Assembly: GCF_004362395.1 (NCBI RefSeq)
Contig: NZ_SNWE01000002.1
Coordinates: 186,001-250,000 of the forward strand
DNA: 64,000 nucleotides
Direction of reading: 5' to 3'
From: Salegentibacter sp. 24
GTDB taxonomy: Bacteria > Bacteroidota > Bacteroidia > Flavobacteriales > Flavobacteriaceae
Under the pieces are notes generated by a model that did not search any database, was not told the DNA's origin, and saw only the letters and a program-made list of their open reading frames with translations. This document shows positions 8,637 to 18,776 of the stretch, one piece after another; the stretch's first letter is position 1, and each line of letters opens with the position of its first letter. A program made the position numbers and the translations under genes.

Positions 8637-11570
8637 ATGAGTTACAACTTTAACGAAATTGAAGCCAAATGGCAAAAATACTGGGCAGAAAATACGACAT
8701 TTCGCGCCAGTAATTCATCAGGGAAACCAAAATATTATGTTTTGGATATGTTTCCTTATCCATCGGGTGCAGGGCTTCACGTGGGACATCCATTGGGATA
8801 TATTGCAAGTGATATTTACGCACGCTACAAGCGCCATACAGGTTATAATGTATTACATCCTCAAGGTTATGATAGTTTTGGCTTGCCGGCAGAACAGTAT
8901 GCGATTCAGACCGGGCAGCATCCAGCCCTTACTACAGCAAAGAATATTAAAAGATATCGGGAGCAGCTTGATAAAATCGGCTTTTCTTTTGATTGGAGTA
9001 GGGAGGTACGTACCAGTGATCCCGAATATTACAAGTGGACGCAATGGATTTTTATACAGCTTTTCGAATCCTGGTATGACTTAGAGGCTGATAGATCGCG
9101 ACCTGTTCTGGACTTAGAGGAAATATTTGCAGCCGAAGGTAATTCTCGGGTAAATGCTGCCTGTGATGATGATGTAGAAAAGTTTTCAGCAGATACCTGG
9201 AATAATTTTACAACGGAAGGAAAACAAAAAATCTTACTCAAATACAGACTTACTTATTTAGCTGAAGCAGAGGTAAATTGGTGTCCTCAGCTGGGGACAG
9301 TATTGGCGAACGACGAGATAGTAAACGGGGTTTCCGAGCGTGGCGGTTATCCTGTAGTTCGCAAGAAAATGACCCAGTGGAGCATGCGAATCTCTGCATT
9401 CTCAGAACGCCTCTTGCAAGGTCTGGATCAACTGGACTGGTCCGAGAGCTTAAAAGAAAGTCAGCGAAACTGGATTGGTAAATCTGTTGGTGCTATGGTT
9501 CATTTCAATTTATATGGGGAGACGCTCAAACTAATTCAGGATGATGGAAGCCTTTCTGAATATCAGGCAAGGATATCCGTTTTTACAACTAGACCTGATA
9601 CTATTTTCGGTGTTAGTTTTATGACTTTAGCTCCGGAGCATCATTTGGTTAAAAAAATTACGACTGCACAACAAAAAGCAGAAGTCGAAGCTTATATCGC
9701 TGCCAGTGGAAAGCGTAGTGAACGCGAACGAATGGCCGATGTGAAAAATATCACGGGAGTATTTACCGGGGCTTATGCAGAGCACCCTTTTACTAAGGAG
9801 CCTGTGCCAATCTGGATCGGAGATTATGTGCTTGCAGGATACGGTACTGGAGCTGTAATGGCTGTGCCCTGCGGCGATCAGAGAGATTATGATTTTGCTA
9901 GGCATTTTGAAATCCCAATTCCTAATATTTTTGATAATGCCGATATTTCTCAGGAAGCTTTTTCAGCAAAAGAAGGGGCTGTAATTGCGAATTCTGATTT
10001 CCTGAGCGGACTTGAATACAAAGAAGCACTTCAGAAAGTAATTTTGGAATTAGAAAAAACAGGACACGGTTACGGTAAGACCAATTATCGTTTGCGTGAT
10101 GCAGTATTTAGCAGACAGCGATATTGGGGGGAACCTTTCCCTGTCTATTATGTAAACGGGTTGCCACAGATGATAGATGCGAAGCACTTGCCTTTGCATC
10201 TTCCTGAGGTTGAGAAATATCTACCTACAGAGACTGGTGAACCACCATTAGGTAACGCCTCTACCTGGGCATGGGATACTAGCATTAACGAGGTGGTCGG
10301 TAATGAAAAAATTGACGATAAGACAATTTTTCCTCTAGAATTGAATACAATGCCAGGATGGGCTGGTAGTTCCTGGTATCTTTTTAGATATATGGATGCC
10401 GATAATGAGAATGAGTTTGTCTCAAATGAATCTCAAAAATACTGGGAGAACGTCGATTTATATATTGGAGGAAGCGAGCATGCTACCGGCCATTTATTAT
10501 ATTCCCGCTTCTGGACAAAATTTCTTTATGACCGCGGGCAGCTATCAGTGGAAGAACCGTTTAAAAAGCTTATTAACCAAGGTATGATTCTAGGTGAAAG
10601 TGCTTTTATCTACCGGGTAGATAGCCGTCCTGATGTTTATGTTTCTTACGATATAATTATGGATCTCAAGGATCCTAAAAAAGCTGAAAGTGCGTTTAAA
10701 TTGATTCAGAATTTAACAGGTCTTTCTCAGGATAATTTAAAGTTTGATAAAATTCACGTCGATGTGAGTTTGGTTAATTCATCCAATGAATTAGATATTT
10801 CTAAATTTAGGAATTGGCAGCCAGAATTTAAACACGCTAAGTTTGTAGCCGATGCAGATGACATTATGAGAGTTTCCCGGGAAGTCGAAAAAATGTCAAA
10901 ATCCAAATATAACGTGGTGAACCCGGACGACATATGTGAAGATTATGGAGCCGACACTTTAAGGATGTATGAGATGTTTCTTGGTCCCTTGGAGCAGGCC
11001 AAGCCCTGGAATACAGCCGGAATAACCGGTGTGCATAATTTTCTTAAAAAGCTTTGGAAGTTGTATCACACCAAAGAGGAATTTGATGTTTCCGAACAAG
11101 AGGCTTCAGTCGAGTCTTTAAAAACTTTGCATAAGACAATAAAAAAAGTGACTCAAGATATTGAGGAGTTCAGTTTTAATACTTCAATTTCTACATTTAT
11201 GATTTGCGTAAACGAACTTACGGTTCAAAAATGTAATAGCCGGGAAGTATTGGAGCCCCTCACAGTACTTATCGCACCTTATGCGCCCCATATTGCGGAA
11301 GAACTTTGGAGCAAGTTTGGAAATTTGGAATCTGTAGCTACCGCCAAATATCCGGTTTTTGAAGAGAAACATCTGGTAGAAAGCACCAAAAATTATCCAA
11401 TTTCTTTTAATGGAAAAATGCGTTTTACAATGGAGCTCCCTTTGGATATGAAAAAAGATGAAATTGAAAATACAGTTATGGAAGATGAGCGTACTAAAAA
11501 ACAATTAAATGGTCGTAGTCCGAAAAAGGTTATCGTTGTTCCTGGTAAAATTGTGAATATAGTTGGATAG
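8637..11570 (+). CDS. leuS: Leucyl-tRNA synthetase
   Basis: 977 residues, longer than the roughly 860 of Escherichia coli LeuRS but in line with Bacteroidota enzymes, which carry extra insertions. The HIGH motif appears as GLHVGHPLGY (about residue 45). The CP1 editing domain has the threonine-rich TTRPDTIFG and GTGAVMAVPCGDQRDY. EKMSKSKYNVVNPDD is the KMSKS loop. A lineage-type insertion of about 80 residues lies just before KMSKS, between GMILGESAFIYR and the loop. It charges tRNA-Leu in the cytoplasm. A clear terminator follows. Confidence 0.98.
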   Translation: MSYNFNEIEAKWQKYWAENTTFRASNSSGKPKYYVLDMFPYPSGAGLHVGHPLGYIASDIYARYKRHTGYNVLHPQGYDSFGLPAEQYAIQTGQHPALTTAKNIKRYREQLDKIGFSFDWSREVRTSDPEYYKWTQWIFIQLFESWYDLEADRSRPVLDLEEIFAAEGNSRVNAACDDDVEKFSADTWNNFTTEGKQKILLKYRLTYLAEAEVNWCPQLGTVLANDEIVNGVSERGGYPVVRKKMTQWSMRISAFSERLLQGLDQLDWSESLKESQRNWIGKSVGAMVHFNLYGETLKLIQDDGSLSEYQARISVFTTRPDTIFGVSFMTLAPEHHLVKKITTAQQKAEVEAYIAASGKRSERERMADVKNITGVFTGAYAEHPFTKEPVPIWIGDYVLAGYGTGAVMAVPCGDQRDYDFARHFEIPIPNIFDNADISQEAFSAKEGAVIANSDFLSGLEYKEALQKVILELEKTGHGYGKTNYRLRDAVFSRQRYWGEPFPVYYVNGLPQMIDAKHLPLHLPEVEKYLPTETGEPPLGNASTWAWDTSINEVVGNEKIDDKTIFPLELNTMPGWAGSSWYLFRYMDADNENEFVSNESQKYWENVDLYIGGSEHATGHLLYSRFWTKFLYDRGQLSVEEPFKKLINQGMILGESAFIYRVDSRPDVYVSYDIIMDLKDPKKAESAFKLIQNLTGLSQDNLKFDKIHVDVSLVNSSNELDISKFRNWQPEFKHAKFVADADDIMRVSREVEKMSKSKYNVVNPDDICEDYGADTLRMYEMFLGPLEQAKPWNTAGITGVHNFLKKLWKLYHTKEEFDVSEQEASVESLKTLHKTIKKVTQDIEEFSFNTSISTFMICVNELTVQKCNSREVLEPLTVLIAPYAPHIAEELWSKFGNLESVATAKYPVFEEKHLVESTKNYPISFNGKMRFTMELPLDMKKDEIENTVMEDERTKKQLNGRSPKKVIVVPGKIVNIVG

Positions 11571-11586
11571 AAAGAATTTGAAAATA

Positions 11587-11624
11587 AAATCCGTTTTCTA
11601 AATGTTAGGAAGCGGATTTTTTAG
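11587..11624 (+). terminator. Intrinsic terminator of leuS
   Basis: AAATCCG (11587-11593) pairs with CGGATTT (11613-11619), followed by a T run, 17 bases after the leuS stop codon. Confidence 0.8.
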
Positions 11625-11744
11625 TCATTTTTACCAGGGAAGCGCGACTGGAACAATTTGTAGTTTGAGCAATGTGTTTTTTGAATCTCGTCTTTTATCT
11701 TCTTCCAACCCTCCCATATTATGACAAGGACTAAAGGAAAATTG

Positions 11745-12272
11745 CTACCCAAGATAAAGATCAATCAATCCTTCGGGGGTTGTTAAATGTATAGTTTTGT
11801 TTTTCTTATCTATTTTATCTATAAACTCATCGTTCATCGGGATAAGAATTTGCTTTTGGTCTTTATGAATTTCAAAAAGAGCCTGTGAAGTACTGTCGTT
11901 TATGGAAGTGATTTTGCCAATATTGCCATGGGTTGTATCTAAAACGTCAAAACCTATAATCTCGTGAAAGTAGAATTGATCGTCTTCTAGTTCCGGAAGC
12001 ATAGTGAGTGGAAGATAGATTAGGGCGCCTATAAGATCTTCAGCATCTTGCTCGGTTTCGATATCTTCAAACTTTACCCTTAGCAGGGTGCTTTTCTGTA
12101 AATTACTTCGTTCAATAAAAAATGGAACCAAGTTCTCATTATATTCAATAAGAACTGATTCCATTTCTGTGTACATCTCGGGCACATCGGTATCTAATTT
12201 AATAAGCACCTCGCCCTTAAAGCTAAATTTACCAACGATTTTACCTAAAAAGAAACATTCGTCTTTAGTCAT
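11745..12272 (-). CDS. rimM: Ribosome maturation factor RimM
   Basis: 175 residues, the usual RimM length. ECFFLGKIVGKFSFKGEVLIK is the N-terminal barrel signature, and the middle FYFHEIIGFDVLDTTHGNIGKI region with the C-terminal LIPMNDEFIDKID stretch corresponds to the PRC-barrel domain. RimM binds ribosomal protein S19 and helps mature the 30S head. It lies 14 bp downstream of rpsP in the same operon, the classical rpsP-rimM pairing. The trmD and rplS genes that follow in many bacteria are not present here. Confidence 0.95.
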   Translation of the reverse strand: MTKDECFFLGKIVGKFSFKGEVLIKLDTDVPEMYTEMESVLIEYNENLVPFFIERSNLQKSTLLRVKFEDIETEQDAEDLIGALIYLPLTMLPELEDDQFYFHEIIGFDVLDTTHGNIGKITSINDSTSQALFEIHKDQKQILIPMNDEFIDKIDKKNKTIHLTTPEGLIDLYLG

Positions 12273-12286
12273 CGCTAGTTAGAATT

Positions 12287-12865
12287 TTAGCCTTTTTTCT
12301 CTTCGGTTTTTGCTTCTTCGGCAGTCTCTTGCTCAACTTCCTTTTCCACATTTGCCTCTGGTTCACCTTCTTCGGTTACTGCAGCGCCTTCAGCTTCGGC
12401 AGCTGCTGCCGCGTCCGCTTCTTTTGCTTCAGCTTCACGCTTAGCGTTCACTTCTTTTTCAGCATCAAGAGCTTTCTTTCTTGCTTCCTGCTCCTCTTTA
12501 GAAAGGTTGTCTTTCTTAGCAGTGATTTTAGCCTCTTTTTCCTCCAACCACGCTTCGAATTTCTTCTCAGCCTCATCTTCAGTTAAAGCACCTTTTTTAA
12601 CGCCACCTGCTAGGTGTTTTTTTAATAAAGCACCTTTGTATGAAAGAATAGCACGAGCCGTATCTGTTGGCTGTGCACCATTCTCTAACCATTTTACCGC
12701 TCCATCTATATCTAACTCAATAGTAGCTGGGTTGGTGTTGGGATTGTAAATTCCTAATTTGTCTAAGAATTTACCATCTCTTTTGGCACGTGCATCTGCT
12801 GCTACGATCCAGAAAAAAGGTTTTCCTTTTTTACCGTGTCTTTGTAATCTTAATTTTACTGGCAT
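12287..12865 (-). CDS. rpsP: 30S ribosomal protein S16 with long charged C-terminal tail
   Basis: The first 85 or so residues are a canonical S16 (VKLRLQRHGKKGKPFFWIVAADARAKRDG, then LGIYNPNTNP). About 105 further residues form an Ala/Glu/Lys-rich, probably helical and disordered tail (KKFEAWLEEKEAK through VEKEVEQETAEE). Extended S16 tails are common in Bacteroidota, so this is not a fusion artefact. It is the first gene of the rpsP-rimM operon, behind a good promoter at 12912-12940. Confidence 0.97.
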   Translation of the reverse strand: MPVKLRLQRHGKKGKPFFWIVAADARAKRDGKFLDKLGIYNPNTNPATIELDIDGAVKWLENGAQPTDTARAILSYKGALLKKHLAGGVKKGALTEDEAEKKFEAWLEEKEAKITAKKDNLSKEEQEARKKALDAEKEVNAKREAEAKEADAAAAAEAEGAAVTEEGEPEANVEKEVEQETAEEAKTEEKKG

Positions 12866-12911
12866 AAAAATTAAATTGTGGGGTTCCCGACCCCGGTTAT
12901 TAATAAGGCTG

Positions 12912-12940
12912 CAAAGATACTATATTTTTCTATTTAACAA
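12912..12940 (-). promoter_or_regulatory. Flavobacterial-type promoter for rpsP-rimM
   Basis: On the minus strand a TTG (12938-12940) lies 18 bases before TATCTTTG (12919-12912), which matches the Bacteroidota -33/-7 consensus TTG-N19-TAnnTTTG. It ends 46 bases before the rpsP start. Confidence 0.7.
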
Positions 12941-13124
12941 GGAGTTGGCCAGAAATATATTTTTTGTTTTCAATCAACTAAAACAAAAGAAAATTGGGAG
13001 GTTTTTTAGTTAAAATCACGGGTGGCTGTTAAAAGCAGTTAATTAGTGCTAAACCCTGTTAAACAGGTTGTTGCTATGGTTTATGCAAGTTATCTTTATA
13101 TCAAGAATTTCAAAAAGAAGATAA

Positions 13125-13574
13125 ATGAGTTATTCTGAGAAGGTTTCTAAGAAATTAAATGCGTTGCTTGAAAAGAATTATGACGCCGAAAAGGGTTTTA
13201 ATTATGCTGCTGAAAATGCTCAGGATCCGCAGCTAAAAGCTTTTTTTTCTGAGCGGGCTCAGGAACGTTACGATTTTGGCCACGAGCTTAAAACTGAAAT
13301 CCGCAATTTTGGGGAAAATCCCGATAAAGGTTCCAGTTTAGCCGGGGATGCCCATCGTACGTGGATGAACCTAAAGACAAGCCTTTCTTCAGATAAAGAT
13401 GAGGCAGCCTTAGAAGAAGCAGTTCGGGGAGAGAAGGTAGCAGCTGAGGAATATGAAGAGGTTTTAAATGATCCTGAAATTCCACCATCTACAGCTAACC
13501 TATTGCTGAAGCAGAAAAATGGAATTATTGCCGCCCTGAATAAATTACAAAGCCTGGAACTGAGGTTTAATTGA
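13125..13574 (+). CDS. PA2169-type four-helix-bundle protein (DUF2383)
   Basis: 149 residues, all predicted helical. The start SYSEKVSKKLNALLEKNYDAEKGFNYAAENA and the repeated Glu/His positions (FFSERAQERYDFGHEL, VRGEKVAAEEYEEVL) fit the PA2169/DUF2383 ferritin-like family. These small bundles are often stress-induced and their biochemical role is unknown. It stands alone with its own upstream region, in which TATCTTTA, one mismatch from the -7 box, lies about 30 bases before the ATG. Confidence 0.8.
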   Translation: MSYSEKVSKKLNALLEKNYDAEKGFNYAAENAQDPQLKAFFSERAQERYDFGHELKTEIRNFGENPDKGSSLAGDAHRTWMNLKTSLSSDKDEAALEEAVRGEKVAAEEYEEVLNDPEIPPSTANLLLKQKNGIIAALNKLQSLELRFN

Positions 13575-14125
13575 TTAATTTGTAAAACAGAAAGAAATCA
13601 AGAGATAGATCCATTAGAGACTTTAGAAAAGAAATTATAGGTGGTAAAGTCACGCGAAGAAAACAGAGCTAAAAATTCATGGTAGATTAATTTTTTTGGA
13701 TAGTAATAGAATAATGGTTCTTTTGCTGGAAAAAATCTTTACTGCATAAAAAGCGGCTTAAGAAATTTATAAGGAAATAACCAAAGCAAAAGATTTAACC
13801 CCAACCTTAGAAAATTAGCCGATAAGAACATACCATGCAAAACAGTATTATTAACACACAAGTGTACGAACAGATGTTTGATTGAAGTAGTAGTTTTTAG
13901 TGTTCGTATAGGCCTCACAGGTAGCCGGAAACGGTGTTTGTGAGGCTTTTTTTATTTCCAAGAAGTGTATAGGACATTTAAAGTGCGGAATATGAACCGT
14001 TAATAAATCCTGATAAATTAACTTGAGGCTGCGCTAAATTATATGTAATTTTAACCTCGATGCAGGTGCTTATTCTTCTGGATTAATCGCCTGAAATTCA
14101 GCTTAATTCCTAATTTCAACCGAAC
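13575..14125. other. 551-bp gene-free region before dnaE
   Basis: No protein gene is supported. Only short broken frames occur between 13575 and 13850. The main structure is the two-hairpin element at 13865-13953, described separately. No clear dnaE promoter was found. Confidence 0.5.
13865..13953 (+). ncRNA. Candidate small structured RNA ending in a terminator
   Basis: TACGAACA (13865-13872) and TGTTCGTA (13901-13908) are perfect complements enclosing a 28-base loop. Directly after come GCCTCACA (13912-13919) and TGTGAGGC (13939-13946), with an inner CCG-GAAA-CGG hairpin and a T tract to 13953. The second stem is a good intrinsic terminator far from any upstream gene (about 340 bp after the DUF2383 gene), so it probably ends a separate short transcript. 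I could not match it to a known family. Confidence 0.4.
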
Positions 14126-17100
14126 ATGTACCTTATTTTTGATACTGAAACAACCGGTCTTCCCAAGCGCTGGGATGCCCCCCTTACCGATTCTGAAAAC
14201 TGGCCTAGATGTATACAAATTGCCTGGCAGGTACACGACGACATGGGTAACTTGATAGAAAGTCAGGATTATTTGGTAAAGCCGGAAGGGTTCAATATTC
14301 CTTATGATGCCGAGAAAGTTCACGGAATTTCTACTGAGCTTGCAGCAGAAAAAGGAATTCCCCTGGCTGAAATGCTGGAGAAATTTCAGGAAGCTTTAAA
14401 GAAGACCAAATTTGTAGTAGGCCAAAATGTAGGGTTTGACCTAAATATTATGGGGGCTGAATTCCATAGGGAAGCAATGGAAAATACCCTGCAGCAGTTG
14501 CCGATTTTAGACACCTGTACGGAAATTACTGCCCAAATGTGTAAGATTCCCGGTGGTCGTGGAGGAAAATTTAAATTACCCACCTTAACCGAATTACACG
14601 AATTTTTATTTAATGAGCCCTTTATGGAAGCCCACAACGCTACTGCGGATGTGGAAGCGACCACCCGTTGTTTTCTGGAGCTTGTAAGACAGCGAGTTTT
14701 TACTAAAGAACAGCTAGATGTAACCGCAGATTATTTTGAAAATTTTTCAGAAGCAAATCCGCGGTCGATAGAGCTTATGGGGTTAAAACACATCAACCTT
14801 AAAAAAGCTTCGGAGGAAATAAGAAGAAGACTTCAGAAACAGCAGCCTAGCGACGAAATTACCACCGAGGAGATCGAGGAAAATCTCGAAAAACTTGATG
14901 AAGTTCCTTTTGCGCATTTGCACAATCACTCGCAGTTTTCGGTTTTGCAATCGACAATTAGTATAAAAGACCTGGTAAATGTTGCTGCTTCGCATAATAT
15001 GCCTGCAGTAGCACTTACCGATCATGCGAACATGATGGGAGCTTTTCATTTCGTGAAAGAAATTGGCGAGTATAATAAGTCGATTAAAGCAAAAAATGAA
15101 GCGGCACTTGCAAATAACGAGCCTGCCCAGGCAAGGGAGTTAAAAGGAATTGTAGGTTGTGAATTCTTTGTCTGTGAAAATCATTCCGATAAATCTCGTA
15201 AAGATAATGGTTACCAGATAGTTATGTTAGCCAAAAATAAAAAAGGTTATCATAACCTGGCAAAGATGTCTTCAAAAGCCTATACTGATGGATTTTATTA
15301 TGTTCCAAGAATTGATAAGGAAATTATAAAGCAGTACAAAGAGGATATCATTGTGCTTAGCGGTAACCTTTATGGTGAGGTGCCAAGCAAAATTCTAAAT
15401 GTAGGGGAAAACCAGGCCGAAGAAGCTTTGTTGTGGTGGAAGGAAGAATTTGGGGACGATTTTTATATCGAAATTATGCGCCACGATCAGGAAGACGAAG
15501 ATCGGGTCAATTCAGTTTTAGTCGATTTTGCTAAAAAACATAAAGTAAATCTGGTTGCTACTAATAATACTTATTACTGCGCAAAGGAAGATGCCAACGC
15601 CCATGATATTCTATTGTGTATAAAAGATGGGGAAAAACAGGCTACGCCAATTGGTCGCGGGCGGGGCTACCGTTATGGTTTGCCTAACCAAGAATATTAT
15701 TTTAAGAGCGGAGAGGAGATGAAAAATCTCTTTAAAGACTTGCCCCAAGCTATTGGCAACGTGCAGGAAGTAGTAGATAAAATCGAGCCTTTTGAATTGG
15801 CACGGGATGTTTTACTTCCGGCTTTTAAGATTCCAGACGAATTTTTAGTCGATGAAGACAAAATAGACGGTGGGAAGCGCGGGGAAAATGCCTACTTGAA
15901 ACATATCACCTTTGTTGGTGCTAAAAAGCGCTACGGTGAACTTACTCCTGAAATTGAAGACCGACTTAATTTTGAACTTTCAGTAATTGAAAACACTGGT
16001 TATCCCGGCTATTTCCTTATTGTGGAAGATTTTATTCGTGAAGCTCGAAACCTCGATGTTTCGGTAGGACCAGGAAGGGGGTCTGCGGCCGGAAGTGCCG
16101 TGGCCTATTGTTTGGCAATTACCAATATTGATCCCATTAAATACGATCTGCTTTTTGAGCGTTTCCTGAATCCCGATCGTGTAAGTATGCCCGACATTGA
16201 TATTGATTTTGATGATGAAGGCCGAAGCCGGGTAATGGAGTACGTAATTAAAAAGTACGGAGCCAATCAGGTAGCGCAGATAATTACCTACGGGACCATG
16301 GCCGCTAAATCTTCCATTCGAGATACCGCCAGGGTACTTGACCTTCCGTTAGGAGATGCAGACAGAATTTCAAAATTGATTCCTACCATGTCCAAGCTTG
16401 GAAAGATTTTCGGGATGGACGAAAAAGAATTGAAAAAGAAATTTAGGAGTGAAGATTTAGAAAAGGTCAATGAGCTTTTAAATATTGCTGAAGGAGACGA
16501 TCTTGAAGCGCAAACTGTAAATCAGGCGAGGGTTTTAGAGGGTTCAGTTAGAAATACCGGTATTCATGCCTGTGGGGTAATTATAACACCAGGTGATATT
16601 ACCAATTATGTTCCGGTATCAGTAGCAAAGGATTCCGATCTTTATGTAACCCAATTTGATAATTCGGTAGTTGAAAGCGCCGGGCTGCTAAAAATGGACT
16701 TTTTGGGGTTAAAAACATTAACCCTGATTAAAGATACCGTTCAAATTGTAAAAGGTAGACATAATATAGATTTAGTTCCCGATGAGTTTCCATTGGATGA
16801 TGAGGAAACATACAAGCTATTTCAACGCGGTGAGACAGTAGGGATTTTTCAATATGAATCCCCGGGAATGCAGAAGCATATGAAAGACCTCAAACCAACG
16901 GTTTTTGATGATCTTATTGCTATGAATGCCCTATATCGGCCGGGACCGATGGAATATATCCCCAGCTTTATCGCTCGTAAACATGGTAGCGAAGAGATTG
17001 CCTACGATTTACCGGAAATGGAAGAGTACCTCCAAGAGACATACGGAATTACGGTTTACCAGGAACAGGTCATGTTACTTTCGCAAAAACTGGCCGGTTT

Positions 17101-18517
17101 TAGTAAAGGTGAAGCTGATGTTTTGCGTAAGGCGATGGGTAAGAAAATCTTCGCTTTGCTTGAGCAATTAAAACCTAAATTTTTGGATGGGGGAGAAGCA
17201 AAAGGTCACCCTCGAGATATTTTAGAAAAAATTTGGAAGGACTGGGAAGCTTTTGCAGCATATGCTTTCAACAAGTCACACTCCACATGTTATGCCTGGA
17301 TAGCATATCAAACTGCTTATTTAAAAGCGCATTATCCTGCCGAGTATATGGCAGCGGTACTTTCTAACAATATGAATGATATTAAACAGGTTACTTTCTT
17401 TATGGAAGAATGTAAGCGAATGAAACTCGATGTGCTGGGGCCAGATGTAAATGAATCCTTTTATAAATTTTCAGTAAATAAGGATTATGCGGTACGCTTT
17501 GGAATGGGGGCTATAAAAGGCGTAGGGTCAGGTGCGGTGGCTACAATTGTAGAAAATAGAAAGTCCGAAGCCGGACATTATAAATCGATTTTTGATATGG
17601 CAAAAAGAATTGATTTGCGTTCGGCTAATAAAAAGGCCTTTGAAAACCTGGCCCTTGCAGGTGGTTTCGACGGCTTTGGTGATACACACCGAGCGCAATA
17701 CTTTCATGATGATGGTGATGGTATTACCTTTTTGGAGAAAGTAATAAAATATGCCGCAAAATATCAGGAGAACGAAAACTCTTCCCAGGTTAGTTTGTTT
17801 GGGGAAGCAAGTGAAGTGCAAATTCCCGAACCTTTTGTTCCTCCTTGTGAAGAATGGGGGACCATGGAAAAACTGAGAAGAGAGCGCGAAGTAGTGGGAA
17901 TTTATATTTCTGGCCACCCGCTGGACGATTTCAAGTATGAGATGGATTATTTTTGTAATTCTAAACTTGGGGAGTTTAATGATTTGGAGAAATGCGTAAA
18001 CCGAGACCTTACCTTTGGAGGCGTGATAAGTGATGTTCAGCACAGGGTTTCAAAGATGGGAAAAGGATGGGCGATGTTTAGCGTAGAAGATTATACTGAC
18101 ACCTATGAATTTAGAATGTTCGGCGAAGAATATTTGAAATTCAGGCATTTTCTGGTACCAAATTCCTTTGTCCATATTAAGATCTTTGTAAAAGAAGGCT
18201 GGACCAATAAGGAAACTGGTAAAAAAGGGGAGCCGAGAATTCAGTTTAATAATATTTATTTGCTACACGACGTGATGGATCAGTTTGCCAAAAAACTAAC
18301 CATACAACTAGATATTGCCGATCTTCAGGAAGAAAAAATCAATTGGTTTAAAGATATCTTTAGAACCCATCGCGGCGAGCATAAATTGAATTTTGTGGTT
18401 TATGAGATGAAAGATCAGGTAAAACTGCATATGCCCAGTAAAAAGCAGAAAGTAAAGATTACCCAGGAATTATTACAAACCTTGGAAGACGAACATGTGA
18501 TGTATAAATTAAACTGA
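14126..18517 (+). CDS. dnaE: DNA polymerase III alpha subunit with N-terminal DnaQ-like exonuclease
   Basis: 1463 residues, longer than the usual 1160 because residues 1 to about 190 form a DEDD-type 3'-5' exonuclease (YLIFDTETTGLP, FDLNIMGAEF, HNATADVEATTRC). Next comes the PHP domain (HLHNHSQFSVLQ, ALTDHANM), then the C-family polymerase with PDIDIDFDDEGR as catalytic aspartates and GPGRGSAAGS nearby, then the OB-fold region. It is the replicative polymerase. The fused proofreading domain is a known Bacteroidota arrangement. Confidence 0.97.
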   Translation: MYLIFDTETTGLPKRWDAPLTDSENWPRCIQIAWQVHDDMGNLIESQDYLVKPEGFNIPYDAEKVHGISTELAAEKGIPLAEMLEKFQEALKKTKFVVGQNVGFDLNIMGAEFHREAMENTLQQLPILDTCTEITAQMCKIPGGRGGKFKLPTLTELHEFLFNEPFMEAHNATADVEATTRCFLELVRQRVFTKEQLDVTADYFENFSEANPRSIELMGLKHINLKKASEEIRRRLQKQQPSDEITTEEIEENLEKLDEVPFAHLHNHSQFSVLQSTISIKDLVNVAASHNMPAVALTDHANMMGAFHFVKEIGEYNKSIKAKNEAALANNEPAQARELKGIVGCEFFVCENHSDKSRKDNGYQIVMLAKNKKGYHNLAKMSSKAYTDGFYYVPRIDKEIIKQYKEDIIVLSGNLYGEVPSKILNVGENQAEEALLWWKEEFGDDFYIEIMRHDQEDEDRVNSVLVDFAKKHKVNLVATNNTYYCAKEDANAHDILLCIKDGEKQATPIGRGRGYRYGLPNQEYYFKSGEEMKNLFKDLPQAIGNVQEVVDKIEPFELARDVLLPAFKIPDEFLVDEDKIDGGKRGENAYLKHITFVGAKKRYGELTPEIEDRLNFELSVIENTGYPGYFLIVEDFIREARNLDVSVGPGRGSAAGSAVAYCLAITNIDPIKYDLLFERFLNPDRVSMPDIDIDFDDEGRSRVMEYVIKKYGANQVAQIITYGTMAAKSSIRDTARVLDLPLGDADRISKLIPTMSKLGKIFGMDEKELKKKFRSEDLEKVNELLNIAEGDDLEAQTVNQARVLEGSVRNTGIHACGVIITPGDITNYVPVSVAKDSDLYVTQFDNSVVESAGLLKMDFLGLKTLTLIKDTVQIVKGRHNIDLVPDEFPLDDEETYKLFQRGETVGIFQYESPGMQKHMKDLKPTVFDDLIAMNALYRPGPMEYIPSFIARKHGSEEIAYDLPEMEEYLQETYGITVYQEQVMLLSQKLAGFSKGEADVLRKAMGKKIFALLEQLKPKFLDGGEAKGHPRDILEKIWKDWEAFAAYAFNKSHSTCYAWIAYQTAYLKAHYPAEYMAAVLSNNMNDIKQVTFFMEECKRMKLDVLGPDVNESFYKFSVNKDYAVRFGMGAIKGVGSGAVATIVENRKSEAGHYKSIFDMAKRIDLRSANKKAFENLALAGGFDGFGDTHRAQYFHDDGDGITFLEKVIKYAAKYQENENSSQVSLFGEASEVQIPEPFVPPCEEWGTMEKLRREREVVGIYISGHPLDDFKYEMDYFCNSKLGEFNDLEKCVNRDLTFGGVISDVQHRVSKMGKGWAMFSVEDYTDTYEFRMFGEEYLKFRHFLVPNSFVHIKIFVKEGWTNKETGKKGEPRIQFNNIYLLHDVMDQFAKKLTIQLDIADLQEEKINWFKDIFRTHRGEHKLNFVVYEMKDQVKLHMPSKKQKVKITQELLQTLEDEHVMYKLN

Positions 18518-18776
18518 TTTTTTAGTTACCGATATTCTTTTACTTAATACATTTAATGCTCAAGTAATAACAGCTTACTATTGAAGGCTATGTAATATAT
18601 TTCTGGCTAAGCTAAAGTGCCTGCCTGGGAGCTTAACAACGTATTGTGTACACTGATATAAATGCTTCATAAACGAGCTGAATAAGCATATAACCAAATA
18701 CAATATCGCTTGTGTAAGGAAAGCAAAAATATTTGACTAATTTTACACTTTAAGTATAATAGAAAAACAGACAATT

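Noticed and set aside
8637-11570. Transferred or aberrant leuS
   Set aside because: The extra length comes from insertions normal in Bacteroidota, and all active-site motifs are present. Slightly higher GC alone is not enough.
12287-12865. Fusion of rpsP with another gene
   Set aside because: The long Ala/Glu/Lys tail is low-complexity and known for S16 of this phylum, so no second domain is implied.
13912-13953. Bacterial SRP RNA
   Set aside because: A GGAAAC-like segment in a hairpin caught attention, but the conserved asymmetric loop and flanking SRP sequences are missing and the stem ends as a terminator.
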